A stretch of DNA of 63,727 bases from Polaromonas sp. (GCF_030680935.1 NZ_JAUXUP010000024.1:1-63727); one strand, 5' to 3'. Positions 26,112 to 35,297 are shown, counted from the first letter of the stretch. Numbers and translations: made by a program. The notes: generated from the letters alone by a model not told the origin.

Positions 26112-28139
26112 TCAAGCGATGACTTCCACGGGCACAGTGGGTGGATAGAAGGTTGCCAGCACGGCTTGCATGGCTTCCATCAGGGCGGGGGCAGCCTGCG
26201 CCGCGATCTGGTCCTCCAGCGCACCATCTTTAGCCGACCAGAGACTTGACAGACTATCTGTTCGTTGCTGGACTTCTTTTCCAATTTCCGTTTTCCAGCC
26301 GGCACGAAGACCACCGGTCCCGGGCTGCACCCGAACGGAATGGGCAAACTCCATATAGAGCAGCAAAGCGGCTTGCGTGAGACGCTGCATCATGTCGGCG
26401 TCGACACCCTTCTTGCGCCGCAGTGCGGCTATCCAGCCTATGCCGGCCCCCAGTAGAGCACCCAAAGCAGTACCTGCGCCCAATGTCAGAAAGCCAGTAG
26501 AAGCATCAACCGCAGCACCAACGGAAGCCCCGGTGGCAGCGCTGGCTGCGGTGACCGAAGTCTTTCCCATGCCTGAGGGAGCGCTGTAATACTGCACCAG
26601 CTGACCCTCCAGTGCACGACCACTCGCCCGCTCCAGGCGATGCAGTTGCTGCAGGTCAAGAAACAGTTCGTCCAGAGCTCGCTCAATGGCGTCCACCGAG
26701 GTTTCGCCATTGATTTGCAGGGCGACCCTGGCCAAACAAGTGGCAACCGCCCCCATGCTCTGTTCAAAGCGCAATTGCTGCTCTTGTTGCAGCTTGCTCC
26801 CAAGGCGACTCCATCCGGCTTGCGCGTGGGAGTCCAATCCGGCGGCAAGTGCATGCGTCAGGACAGACCACTGTTGCCAACTGTTCGCCAATCTATATGC
26901 AGGGACCACGACGGATGGCCGGCCGGACCAGGCCGACGGCATCGGCTTGTCTGCCAGCTCCTGCGTCGCAATGGACAGAACGCAGTCAACCGGCGAATCG
27001 GAGCCGGGCTCTTCAATCCACTGCAGCAAATCACCTTCCGGCGTTGAGATCGCCAGCTGCTGCGCCAGAGGGTCGTCCGCGACGAGTCGGGCCAGGCGCA
27101 AAAACTGGTCATGCGTGCGGGCATCGGAAAAGGCCAGACCGATCCTCAGACGGACGCGGCGCATGGAGGCCAACACGGCTTGAAAATAGGGGCTGGAAAG
27201 ATCAAGCCGCAATTGGCGGCTCGCTGAGCGGGCGCGCGCTGCGGACCAGGCGGCGAGCAGCAAGCGAGGCAGGATAACCAATAGCGTCATCAGACCAACG
27301 TACATCCAGACCCATCGGTCGCCAGCCACGCCGTCATTCTGAAAATTGCGCAATGCCGTCACTTCGGCCAAGGTGAGGGGTGTGAGATTGAATACCTTTG
27401 TCGGCAACCAGAAGATCAATTCGAGCAGGCCGTGCACTGTATCGGCACCCAGAAATGTGCTTTCCCAGCCGACTTTGTACTGAACAAACAAACCCCGTCC
27501 AGCCAGTGACAGCGCGACGCCAGCACCCAGGGCCGCGGCAGAAATATGCAGGACGGTTTTCCAGCGGTAAATGATGAGTGGGCCGGCCATTACATGCCAG
27601 AGCCGATAAAACCCGGCCATCACGTTGGCACGCCCTCCGCGCTGACGCGAACGCCAGGCGTCAATCTGCTGGAGCAGGGAAGGGACCCATGACACAGTGG
27701 CCAGGGACTTTCGCCGCAACGTCAAGACCACAAGCAGGCAGTAGGTCAGCAGGTTGAATCCAATGATGATCAACAAGGGCGCAGAGAGCAGGTCCACCCG
27801 GTACGGATTGCCAATTCGATCAGTGCCGATGCCCGCCAACAAAGCCAGCACCGGAAGCGCAACGGCCACTCCGGACCATAGTGCGCTCGGGCGTTGCAGT
27901 GAGCCCAAGGCCGGATGCTCTGACGCCAGCAGATCCACCAGGTGCCTCGCACGCGTGGCCACCACTTGATCATCGGGAACAGCACGGCCATCTGGCGAAA
28001 CTTCACCGAGCTCATTCAAGGCAGCCAATGCAGCGGCCTTGCGCGCGGCCAGGCCCACCAGCTCACCCCGAGGATCGTAGTTCTCCAGTGCCTGCGCCAA
28101 CACGGCTGTGCGAGCTTGATTCTCAATGGTTCTCATCAA
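26112..28139 (-). CDS. DUF2868 membrane protein with C-terminal extension
   Basis: 675 aa. The first ~400 residues match DUF2868 proteins: a conserved N-terminal soluble part and four hydrophobic segments (ALWSGVAVALPVLALLAGIG, LLIIIGFNLLTYCLLVVL, and others to about residue 290). The last ~270 residues, including the Gly/Ala-rich membrane-like stretch ASVGAAVDASTGFLTLGAGT and an IERALDELFLDL helix, resemble the tail of DUF3482 GTPases, whose genes commonly sit next to DUF2868 genes. No GTPase domain is present, so the gene looks like a fusion that has lost it (inference). Function unknown. Confidence 0.75.
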   Translation of the reverse strand: MMRTIENQARTAVLAQALENYDPRGELVGLAARKAAALAALNELGEVSPDGRAVPDDQVVATRARHLVDLLASEHPALGSLQRPSALWSGVAVALPVLALLAGIGTDRIGNPYRVDLLSAPLLIIIGFNLLTYCLLVVLTLRRKSLATVSWVPSLLQQIDAWRSRQRGGRANVMAGFYRLWHVMAGPLIIYRWKTVLHISAAALGAGVALSLAGRGLFVQYKVGWESTFLGADTVHGLLELIFWLPTKVFNLTPLTLAEVTALRNFQNDGVAGDRWVWMYVGLMTLLVILPRLLLAAWSAARARSASRQLRLDLSSPYFQAVLASMRRVRLRIGLAFSDARTHDQFLRLARLVADDPLAQQLAISTPEGDLLQWIEEPGSDSPVDCVLSIATQELADKPMPSAWSGRPSVVVPAYRLANSWQQWSVLTHALAAGLDSHAQAGWSRLGSKLQQEQQLRFEQSMGAVATCLARVALQINGETSVDAIERALDELFLDLQQLHRLERASGRALEGQLVQYYSAPSGMGKTSVTAASAATGASVGAAVDASTGFLTLGAGTALGALLGAGIGWIAALRRKKGVDADMMQRLTQAALLLYMEFAHSVRVQPGTGGLRAGWKTEIGKEVQQRTDSLSSLWSAKDGALEDQIAAQAAPALMEAMQAVLATFYPPTVPVEVIA

Positions 28140-28178
28140 GAAACGCCCGTCGGCGGCCGCTGGAAGTGAAGTAAGCGC

Positions 28179-28838
28179 TCAAAGCATGTCGGGCAAATTT
28201 GCCATGTCGATAAAGATCAGGCTGGCACCCGCAGCGCGCAGGGCATCGGGCGCATCATGCCCGGCCTCTGCCGGGCTGTAGCCGAACACGGTGGCGCCCG
28301 CTGCCACGCCGGCGGTCACGCCGGGCACCGTGTCTTCGAGCACGGCGCAGCGCGTCGGGTCCACACCCAGCGCGGCAGCGGCGGCCAGATAAACGTCGGG
28401 CGCTGGTTTGGAGCGCGGCATCTCGTGGCCGCTGAAGATGCGGTCCTTGAAGTAAGTCATGAGGCCGCATTTTTCCAGTTGCAGCTCGACCTTGAAGCGG
28501 TCGGCGCCGGAGGCGCAGGCGATGCGGCCTTCGTACAGCGCGTGGATCTGGGCCACCGCTTCCAGAGCGCCGCGAATCGGCAGCAGGCCTTCGACCAGCC
28601 CTTCGTTGCGGCGTCCACGAAACTCGTGCAGCCATTCCTCGGTCAGTGGGCGGCCGGTTTTTTCTTCAATCAGCGCGGCCTGGTCCTTGACGGCCTTGCC
28701 AATGAACAGGCGCATGCATTCGGCGCTGCTGAGCGTCCAGCCGCTTTCTTCCAGCATGTCGCGAAGCACACCGTTGGTGATGGGCTCACTGTCCACCAGC
28801 ACGCCGTCACAGTCAAAAAGCACAGCTTCAAAACGCAC
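28179..28838 (-). CDS. HAD-superfamily phosphatase (phosphoglycolate phosphatase/beta-PGM-like)
   Basis: 219 aa HAD subfamily IA. Motif I DCDGVLVDSEP with both aspartates, motif II in IACASGADR, motif III Lys in SKPAPDVYLAAAA, and motif IV VLEDTVPGVTAGVAAG. A helical cap lies between motifs I and II. Sugar-phosphate or phosphoglycolate hydrolysis is likely; the substrate is not determined. Located 40 bp after the DUF2868 stop side and upstream of nothing obviously linked. Confidence 0.88.
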   Translation of the reverse strand: MRFEAVLFDCDGVLVDSEPITNGVLRDMLEESGWTLSSAECMRLFIGKAVKDQAALIEEKTGRPLTEEWLHEFRGRRNEGLVEGLLPIRGALEAVAQIHALYEGRIACASGADRFKVELQLEKCGLMTYFKDRIFSGHEMPRSKPAPDVYLAAAAALGVDPTRCAVLEDTVPGVTAGVAAGATVFGYSPAEAGHDAPDALRAAGASLIFIDMANLPDML

Positions 28839-28919
28839 TGATGTTCTCCATATTCGACGCCGCCGTGGGCGCCATGGATGCGATTGTAGAAGTGTCAGGC
28901 ACGCAGACCTGCCTTTGAG

Positions 28920-29498
28920 CTAAAGGCGAGAGGCGGCGGACCGGGCTTTTTGCAGCCAGGCCTCGCGCTGCGCCGGTTTGGAGCCCAGCACAGGACCAAA
29001 GCTGAACACCTTGACGGGTTTGATTCCGCAAAACTCCAGCGTGGTTTTGCGCATCTGGTGAATGGCGGGCATGCGATAAATCCACCTGAAATACCAAGGC
29101 GGCGTGTCCATGGTTACCAGGATGTGGGCTGAGCGCCCTTTCAAGAGCTGGTCTGGAAACGCAGCGCCCGCACGGTACTTGAATGCAAATCCCGGCAGAA
29201 AAGCCCGATCCAGAAAACCCTTCAACAATGCGGGCACTCCGCCCCACCAGATGGGGAAGACAAAGCACAGATGCTCTGCCCACAGAATGGACTCTTGCGC
29301 CAGAATCAGGTCGGGCTCAAGCTCCTGGATTTTCTTGAACCCCTCATGCAGGACAACATCAAATTTCAAGTCACCAAGCCGCAGCAGTTTGACCTCATGT
29401 CCTGCCCGGCGCGCAGCTTCGGCATAACTGTCTGCCAGCGCGCTGCAGAAACTGTCGCTTGAAGGGTGACCCAAAATCACCAAAATCCGTTTACCCAT
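28920..29498 (-). CDS. NAD(P)H:quinone oxidoreductase (flavodoxin fold)
   Basis: 192 aa FMN/FAD flavodoxin-like quinone reductase (NQO1/MdaB group), cytoplasmic, two-electron reduction of quinones. Seen: RILVILGHPSSDSFCSALA (phosphate loop), HLCFVFPIWWGGVPALLKGFLDRAFLPGFAF and the ILVTMDTPPWYFRW segment. The start at 29498 has GGAG 9 bases upstream; the open frame above overlaps the MerR gene's end. It follows the MerR regulator by 56 bp, so likely its target. Confidence 0.88.
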   Translation of the reverse strand: MGKRILVILGHPSSDSFCSALADSYAEAARRAGHEVKLLRLGDLKFDVVLHEGFKKIQELEPDLILAQESILWAEHLCFVFPIWWGGVPALLKGFLDRAFLPGFAFKYRAGAAFPDQLLKGRSAHILVTMDTPPWYFRWIYRMPAIHQMRKTTLEFCGIKPVKVFSFGPVLGSKPAQREAWLQKARSAASRL

Positions 29499-29537
29499 GC
29501 TGCCCTTCTCCAAAGTAAAAGGAGTCAGGCTAAGGCT

Positions 29538-29551
29538 TGCCCCCGGGGGCA
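29538..29551. promoter_or_regulatory. 14 bp palindrome between merR-type gene and quinone reductase
   Basis: TGCCCCCGGGGGCA is a perfect palindrome in the 56 bp gap; a second imperfect dyad CTCC-N9-GGAG lies at about 29505-29524, overlapping the Shine-Dalgarno of the quinone reductase. Either could be the MerR protein's operator; no promoter boxes are clear. Confidence 0.3.
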
Positions 29552-29554
29552 GAG

Positions 29555-29965
29555 TCAAGAACTTTCTGCAGGCGGCTGCGACGGCGCAACATCGCAAGCC
29601 TGGCTCAGGCTTGCGCCCGAACTGGGACAGGACTGGATTTCCGCGTTGATCAGCTCCAGTTGGGCGTCCAGGCCGTGCAGCCTGTTTATTTCCTGTTGAA
29701 TGTTTTGCCGTTTGAGCGCGATCTGCCGGGACAGCCCTTCCCAGTCGGGTTGGTTTGAATCGCCCTGCAAGACGAGGCGAAGATCCGACAAACGAAAGCC
29801 CAGGGATTGCGCCTGTCTGATCAGGCCGACCTGCTTGACGTCATTGCCTGAATACACCCGATAGGACCCGGCGCGGGTGACCTTGCCCAGCAGGCCCAGC
29901 GATTCATAGTGACGAATCGCCTTGGGCGTGACGCCCGTCTGACGGGATATTTCTCCGATAAACAT
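29555..29965 (-). CDS. MerR-family transcriptional regulator
   Basis: 136 aa. N-terminal winged helix-turn-helix MFIGEISRQTGVTPKAIRHYESLGLL...GSYRVYSGNDVKQVGLIRQAQSLGF, a coiled-coil helix (about residues 78-110) and a short Ser/Pro-rich tail with two cysteines (SCPSSGASLSQACD). Metal or redox sensing by the cysteines is possible but not shown. The quinone reductase follows immediately, suggesting control of quinone or oxidative-stress response. Confidence 0.88.
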   Translation of the reverse strand: MFIGEISRQTGVTPKAIRHYESLGLLGKVTRAGSYRVYSGNDVKQVGLIRQAQSLGFRLSDLRLVLQGDSNQPDWEGLSRQIALKRQNIQQEINRLHGLDAQLELINAEIQSCPSSGASLSQACDVAPSQPPAESS

Positions 29966-29980
29966 GTCAAATGTGATGGG

Positions 29981-30382
29981 TTAGTTCTTCAAATCACCGT
30001 CAAGGTAAAACCAGCGCCCTGCCTCGTGAACAAAGCGACTCAGCTCATGCAGACGTACCGCCGGGTTACCGGGAACCTTTTGTCTGGCGACAAATTCAAC
30101 TTCTGCACGGGTATTGTCCAGCAGCCGCTGCTGCCGCACTTCCAGGCCCAGCCACTTCACGCCGGGGTCAAAAGTGATGGTCTGCGGGCGCTTGCTGGCG
30201 TGCCAGGTGGCCAGCAGATAGTCTGCCCGCTCCAACACAAAGGCGGTGTAACGCGAATGCATCAGTGCCTGGGCATCTGGCGCAGGAGTTTGCGCAAAGT
30301 TGTCGATGAAGGGGCCGCAGCAACTGGCCAGCTCGAGCGGCTTTTTCAAAGGGCCGATACGGCCGCAGGGACACTGCGGCAT
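29981..30382 (-). CDS. YchJ-family (UPF0225) SEC-C protein
   Basis: 133 aa. N-terminal SEC-C-like zinc motif CPCGRIGPLKKPLELASCCGPFI followed by the YchJ NTF2-like domain (MHSRYTAFVLERADYLLATWH; ARQKVPGNPAVRLHELSRFVHEAGRWFYLDG). Function unknown. The start overlaps the rhodanese stop by one base (TGATG), so the two are translationally coupled. Confidence 0.88.
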   Translation of the reverse strand: MPQCPCGRIGPLKKPLELASCCGPFIDNFAQTPAPDAQALMHSRYTAFVLERADYLLATWHASKRPQTITFDPGVKWLGLEVRQQRLLDNTRAEVEFVARQKVPGNPAVRLHELSRFVHEAGRWFYLDGDLKN

Positions 30383-30795
30383 CAGCTCTTCCTGGCTTTG
30401 CGCTCTTCCAGCGTCTCGGTCGGGGCGCCTTGTTTCTGCCACTCGGCATAACCTCCGTCGATGTGGGCGACGTTGCGCATGCCCATATCCTGCAGGGTCT
30501 TGGCCGCGAGGGCGCTGCGCCAGCCGGCGCCGCAAAACAAAATGAACTCTTTGCCTTCATCTGCAAACAGAGGCTTGTGGTACGGCGAGTCCGGGTCCAC
30601 CCAGAATTCGAGCATGCCGCGCGGCGCATGAAAACTACCGACCAGCGTGCCGGGGCCGAGCTCGCGCACGTCGCGGATATCAACGATCTGCACGTTCGGA
30701 TCGTTCATTCTGGTTTTGGCTTCTTCGACGCTGTAGGTCTTGACCTGGGCCATGGCCTCGTCAACGAGAGCGCGAAATCCTTTGGTGATGGGCAT
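30382..30795 (-). CDS. Rhodanese-like sulfurtransferase
   Basis: 137 aa single rhodanese domain. Active-site loop FCGAGWRS with Cys88 persulfide site; family segments VQIVDIRDVREL and NVAHIDGGYAEWQKQG. Cytoplasmic sulfur-transfer role likely. The start at 30795 has AGGAG 7 bases upstream. Coupled to the YchJ gene downstream by a one-base overlap. Confidence 0.9.
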   Translation of the reverse strand: MPITKGFRALVDEAMAQVKTYSVEEAKTRMNDPNVQIVDIRDVRELGPGTLVGSFHAPRGMLEFWVDPDSPYHKPLFADEGKEFILFCGAGWRSALAAKTLQDMGMRNVAHIDGGYAEWQKQGAPTETLEERKARKS

Positions 30796-30920
30796 GTGGG
30801 TCTCCTGTTGCATCGATTATCCGCGCCCGATTCAGACGCTGGCGCCGGGCGCGATACGGATACAGTAGCAGTCATGCCATCGACCTGTTCCCTGCGCACG
30901 CAGCATCACCAAGCCAGCCC

Positions 30921-32819
30921 ATGACCACCGACCAGATCACCGTCCTGCTCATTCTCGGCCTGGTGGTTGGGCTGTTTCTGTGGGGCAGGTGGCGGCACGA
31001 CCTTGTGGCCGTCAGCGCGCTGCTGGCCTGTGTGTGGTCGGGTCTGGTTTCACCGTCGGACGCGTTCAGCGGCTTCGGCCACCCGGCGGTGATCACGGTG
31101 GCCTGCATGCTGATCATGAGCAAGGCGCTGCAGGTCTCGGGGGCGGTCGAGGTGCTGGCGCGCTACGCCATTCCCCGCAAGGCGGGACAGGTGCTCAGCC
31201 TGGCCGCGCTGATGGGCGTGGGCGCCCTGTTGTCGGGGTTCATGAACAACGTGGGGGCCATGGCCTTGCTGATGCCGATTGCACTGAAGGTCGCCACCCG
31301 CCTGTCCATCCCGCCGGGGCGCATGCTGATGCCGCTGGCCTTTGGCACCATTCTGGGTGGCATGACCACACTGATAGGCACGCCGCCCAATTTGATCGTG
31401 TCCGGGTTCCGGGCCGAAATGGCCGACAGCAAGGGGCCCTTTGCGATGTTCGATTTCGCGGCCATCGGTGTGCCGGTGGCGGTGCTGGGGGTGCTGTTCA
31501 TCGCCGTGGTGGGCTGGCGCCTGGTGCCCAAACGCGAGTCTGCAGGCCTGGAAGGTTTTGACACCGGCGCCTACCTGACCGAGGTGCGCATTCTCGAAAA
31601 CGGCGCGTCGGCAGGCAAGACGCTGGCTGAGGTGGAAAACGTGCTGGAGGAAGCCGGTGCGCAGGTGGTGGGCCTGGTGCGCGACGAGATGCGGATCACG
31701 GCCCCCAGCCCGCAGCGCATGCTTCGCGCCGGGGACATCCTGGTCATCGAGGCCGCGGCGGACACGCTCTCCACGGTCTTGTCTTCGCTCGGGCTGAAGC
31801 TGGAAGAGTCGGGTCGGCCAAAGGACCGGGAGGACACTGATCTACCGGCGGAGGATGCTGCGATCGCGAAAACTTCACAAACCTCAGGCGGTGACGTCAA
31901 CACGGAAAAGAAGGCAGAGAAAAAGGAAGAAGGAGAAGACGACAAGCCCCGCGGCGGCGCGACGGAGATCGTGCTGGTCGAACTGGTGGTGTTGCCCGGC
32001 CCCATTCTGTCGGGACGCTCAGCGAGTGACATCTCGCTGCGCACCCGCTATGGGCTGAACCTGCTGGCGGTGTCAAGGGAGGGCAACCGGTCTACCGAGC
32101 GTCTGCGGTCAATGCCACTGCTACCCGGCGATATCCTGTTGCTGCAAGGCCCCCCCAGTGTGATCGCCGAATTTGCCAGCGATACCGGCTGTGTGCCGCT
32201 GGCCGGTCGCGATCTGCTGATCCCCAACAAGCGCAAAGCCATCCAGGCTTCGCTGATCATGCTGCTGGCCGTGGCTGCTGCCGCCCTGGGGCTGATGCCG
32301 GCGCCCATCGCCTTCATGACCGGCGTCCTGTTCACGCTGCTGCTTCGGACCCTGCCCTTGCGCAATGTGTACGAGGCCATCGACTGGCCCGTCATCGTGC
32401 TGTTGGGCGCCCTCTTCCCGCTGGCCAACGCCATGCAGTCCACCGGCGCAGCAGATCTGATTGCACGCGCATTGATGAGCTCGGTCGCGCAAGGCAACGC
32501 CACCATCGCGCTGGCCCTGGTACTGCTGGTGACGATGTTCCTGTCGGACCTGATGAACAACGCAGCCACCGCTGCGGTGATGTGCCCGGTCGCCATCGGC
32601 AGCGCATCGACGCTGGGCGTCAATCCCGACCCCTTCCTGATGGCGGTTGCCATCGGCGCCTCCTGCGCCTTTCTGACGCCGATCGGGCACCAGAACAACA
32701 CCATGATCCTGGGACCGGGTGGCTTTCGCTTTGGGGACTACTGGAAGCTGGGCCTGCCGCTGGAGGTGCTGGTGGTGGCGGTAAGCATGCCGATGTTGCT
32801 GATCGTCTGGCCGCTGTGA
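30921..32819 (+). CDS. SLC13-family permease with two RCK_C domains
   Basis: 632 aa inner-membrane transporter of the divalent anion:Na+ type. Two hydrophobic halves (residues 1-210 and 440-632) flank a cytoplasmic loop. The loop holds two TrkA-C (RCK_C) regulatory domains at about 215-292 and 350-432, joined by a 55-residue highly charged linker (KKAEKKEEGEDDK). Signature NNVGAMALLMPIAL and NNAATAAVMCPVAIG repeats mark the ion-binding helices. Sulfate or dicarboxylate are typical substrates; neither is established here. Divergent from the rhodanese gene by 125 bp. Confidence 0.9.
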   Translation: MTTDQITVLLILGLVVGLFLWGRWRHDLVAVSALLACVWSGLVSPSDAFSGFGHPAVITVACMLIMSKALQVSGAVEVLARYAIPRKAGQVLSLAALMGVGALLSGFMNNVGAMALLMPIALKVATRLSIPPGRMLMPLAFGTILGGMTTLIGTPPNLIVSGFRAEMADSKGPFAMFDFAAIGVPVAVLGVLFIAVVGWRLVPKRESAGLEGFDTGAYLTEVRILENGASAGKTLAEVENVLEEAGAQVVGLVRDEMRITAPSPQRMLRAGDILVIEAAADTLSTVLSSLGLKLEESGRPKDREDTDLPAEDAAIAKTSQTSGGDVNTEKKAEKKEEGEDDKPRGGATEIVLVELVVLPGPILSGRSASDISLRTRYGLNLLAVSREGNRSTERLRSMPLLPGDILLLQGPPSVIAEFASDTGCVPLAGRDLLIPNKRKAIQASLIMLLAVAAAALGLMPAPIAFMTGVLFTLLLRTLPLRNVYEAIDWPVIVLLGALFPLANAMQSTGAADLIARALMSSVAQGNATIALALVLLVTMFLSDLMNNAATAAVMCPVAIGSASTLGVNPDPFLMAVAIGASCAFLTPIGHQNNTMILGPGGFRFGDYWKLGLPLEVLVVAVSMPMLLIVWPL

Positions 32820-32859
32820 GCTGAGGCTGCCGACCCGTGCCTGATCAAGCGGGGGGTGC

Positions 32860-33987
32860 CTAAAGTGCTCTTTGAATGATGATCTTCTGCACGTCAGACG
32901 TACCTTCGTAAATCTGGCAGACCCGCACGTCCCGGTAAATCCGCTCGACCGGAAAGTCGCTGACATAACCGTAACCGCCCAAGGTCTGGATGGCGGCGCT
33001 GCAGACTTTTTCGGCCATCTCGCTGGCAAACAGTTTGGCCATGGCCGCTTCCTTCAGGCAAGGCAAGCCAGCGTCACGCAAGCTGGCGGCGTGCCAGATC
33101 AATTGGCGCGCGGCTTCAAGCTGCGTTGCGCAGTCGGCCAGCCGGAAACCGACCGCCTGGTGGTTGAAGATGGCGGTGCCGAAACTCTGGCGCTCTTTGG
33201 CGTAGCTGAGCGCAAACTCAAACGCGCTGCGCGCCATGCCCACACTTTGTGCAGCAATGCCGATGCGCCCGCCTTCGAGGCCGCCAAGCGCGATGCCATA
33301 ACCCTCGCCTTCTTTGCCAATCAGGTTCTCTGCGGGAATGCGGCAGTTGTCGAAATTGATCTGCGCGGTGTCGCTGGAGTTCTGGCCCAGTTTGTCTTCG
33401 AGACGCGCGACCACATAGCCAGGCGCATCGGTCGGCACCAAAAATGCGCTCATGCCTTTTTTGCCGGCACCCTTGTCGGTGACTGCAATCACGATGGCCG
33501 CGTGGCCGTTTTTGCCACTGGTGATGAACTGCTTGACGCCGTTGATCACGTAATCGTCGCCGTCCTTCACGGCCGTGGTGCGCAATGAGGAGGCATCACT
33601 GCCGACATGCGGCTCGGTCAGGCAAAACACGCCCAGCATGTCGCCCTGCGCCAGCGGCGTCAGCCACTGCTTTTTTTGCGCTGCATTGCCGTAACGCATC
33701 AGGATGGCGTTGACCGGGCAGTTGGTCACGCTGATGGCGGTGCTGGTGCCGCCGTCACCAGCGGCGATTTCTTCCAGCACCAGCGCCAGCGTGAGGTAGT
33801 CGAGGTTGGCGCCGCCAAACTCTTCCGGGACACAAATGCCGTAGGCGCCCAGCGCGGCCAGGGCCTTGTGTGCGTCTTTCGGGAAATGGTGTTCCTTGTC
33901 CCACTTTGCAGCGTGTGGCCAGAGTTCGGCTTGCGCAAAGTCGCGCACCGCGTCGCGAATTTGCTCCTGCTCTTGATTGAGTATCAA
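32860..33987 (-). CDS. Acyl-CoA dehydrogenase, started from within a repeat
   Basis: 375 aa FAD acyl-CoA dehydrogenase of the short/medium-chain type: FCLTEPHVGSDASSLRTTA, GVKQFITSGKNGHAAIVI, the C-terminal ALGGYGYVSDFPVERIYRD and the canonical catalytic glutamate in CQIYEGTSDVQ. The only start that yields the family N terminus (ILNQEQEQIRDAVRDFA) is TTG at 33987; no ATG or GTG precedes it in frame. The TTG and its Shine-Dalgarno GGAGG (5 bases upstream) both belong to copy 5 of the dispersed repeat. Last gene of the liuR operon, 45 bp after the thiolase. Confidence 0.92.
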   Translation of the reverse strand: MILNQEQEQIRDAVRDFAQAELWPHAAKWDKEHHFPKDAHKALAALGAYGICVPEEFGGANLDYLTLALVLEEIAAGDGGTSTAISVTNCPVNAILMRYGNAAQKKQWLTPLAQGDMLGVFCLTEPHVGSDASSLRTTAVKDGDDYVINGVKQFITSGKNGHAAIVIAVTDKGAGKKGMSAFLVPTDAPGYVVARLEDKLGQNSSDTAQINFDNCRIPAENLIGKEGEGYGIALGGLEGGRIGIAAQSVGMARSAFEFALSYAKERQSFGTAIFNHQAVGFRLADCATQLEAARQLIWHAASLRDAGLPCLKEAAMAKLFASEMAEKVCSAAIQTLGGYGYVSDFPVERIYRDVRVCQIYEGTSDVQKIIIQRAL

Positions 33988-34039
33988 ATCGGCCTCCAGC
34001 CCTTTAGATATATGCGCGAGCAGCTATTGTATTTATAGC
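33981..34039 (-). repeat. Dispersed ~60 bp repeat, copy 5 (stop and start donor)
   Basis: Minus-strand copy: core GCTATAAATACAATAGC, TGCTCGCGC, then AAAGGGCTGGAGGCCGATTT and GATAC. The core supplies the TAA of the thiolase gene, and the GGAGG...TTG at its far end supplies ribosome binding site and start of the acyl-CoA dehydrogenase, so the repeat fills the whole junction. Confidence 0.93.
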
Positions 34040-35226
34040 AATTCCAGCGCCAGCGCCGTGCCTTCACCGCCGCCTATGCACAAGGTCGCCACACCCTTTT
34101 TGAGGCCGCGCGCCTGCAGCGCATGGATCAGCGTGACGATGATACGTGCGCCGCTGGCACCAATCGGGTGGCCCAGCGCGCAGGCGCCGCCGTTGACGTT
34201 GACGATGTCGTGGCTGATGCCGAGCTCTTTCATCGCGGCCATGGGCACCACGGCAAAAGCTTCGTTGACTTCCCACAGGTCCACATCCTTCACGCTCCAG
34301 CCGATCTTCTTGAGCAGCTTGTTGACGGCGCCGACCGGTGCGGTGGTGAACCACTCGGGCTCCTGCGCAAAGGTGGCATGACCGACGATGCGGGCAATAG
34401 GCTTGGCACCGAGCTCTTTTGCGGTCGATGCGCGTGCCAGCACCAGCGCGGCGGCGCCGTCGTTGATGGACGAGCTCGATGCCGCGGTGATGGTGCCGTC
34501 TTTCTTGAACGCGGGCTTGAGCGTGGGAATCTTGTCGAGCTTGACCTTGCCCGGGCCTTCGTCGATGGAAATCACGGTCTCGCCGCTGCGGCCCTTGACG
34601 GTGACCGGTGTGATCTCGGCCTTGAAGGCGCCGGACTCGGTGGCGGCCTTGGCGCGATTCACGCTGGTGGTGGCAAAGGCGTCCTGCGCCTCACGCGTGA
34701 ACTTGTACTTGTCGGCGCACTGCTCGCCAAAGGTGCCCATGGCGCGGCCGGGCTCGTAGGCGTCTTCCAGGCCGTCGAGCATCATGTGGTCAAAAATCCG
34801 GTCATGGCCAATACGTACACCGCTGCGGCCCTTGAGCAGCAGATGCGGCGCGTTGGTCATGCTCTCCATGCCGCCGGCCACCATCACGTCACGGCTGCCA
34901 ACCAGCAACTGGTCGTGCGCGAGCAGCGTGGCTTCCATGCCCGATCCACACATCTTGGACAGCGTCACCGCGCCGGTGCTGGCGGGCAGGCCGCCCTTGA
35001 AGCCGGCCTGGCGCGCAGGCGCCTGGCCCTGGCCGGCCATCAGGCAGTTGCCAAACAGCACTTCGTCGACCTTTTCGGGGGCAATGCCCGAGCGTTCAAT
35101 GGCGGCCTTGATGGCAGCGCCGCCCAGGTCGTGTGCCGACAGGCTGGAAAAGTCGCCCTGGAAGCCGCCCATGGGGGTGCGGGCAGCGCCCAGGATAACG
35201 ATGGAATCAGCGATGGATGTGGACAT
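34033..35226 (-). CDS. Acetyl-CoA acetyltransferase (thiolase)
   Basis: 397 aa type II thiolase, cytoplasmic, reversible condensation of two acetyl-CoA to acetoacetyl-CoA. Catalytic residues visible: nucleophile C93 (SKMCGSG), H353 (GHPIGASG) and C383 (LCIGGGEG); the NVNGGACALGHP motif is intact. In this operon it would cleave acetoacetyl-CoA derived from acetoacetate; it may also feed polyhydroxybutyrate synthesis. AAGGAG precedes the ATG. Its TAA lies in repeat copy 5. Confidence 0.95.
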   Translation of the reverse strand: MSTSIADSIVILGAARTPMGGFQGDFSSLSAHDLGGAAIKAAIERSGIAPEKVDEVLFGNCLMAGQGQAPARQAGFKGGLPASTGAVTLSKMCGSGMEATLLAHDQLLVGSRDVMVAGGMESMTNAPHLLLKGRSGVRIGHDRIFDHMMLDGLEDAYEPGRAMGTFGEQCADKYKFTREAQDAFATTSVNRAKAATESGAFKAEITPVTVKGRSGETVISIDEGPGKVKLDKIPTLKPAFKKDGTITAASSSSINDGAAALVLARASTAKELGAKPIARIVGHATFAQEPEWFTTAPVGAVNKLLKKIGWSVKDVDLWEVNEAFAVVPMAAMKELGISHDIVNVNGGACALGHPIGASGARIIVTLIHALQARGLKKGVATLCIGGGEGTALALELL

Positions 35227-35297
35227 GGTTTTCTCCTTGAGGTGATGAGGTCATGAGGTCAACTGGGTCACGGTGCCTGCGTTTGCCGCGGCAGTGC

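Noticed and set aside
26112..28139. P-loop-like APSGMGKT in the DUF2868 protein
   Set aside because: It matches the loose A/G-x4-GK-S/T pattern but lies directly before a Gly/Ala-rich membrane-like stretch with no Walker B or GTPase motifs.
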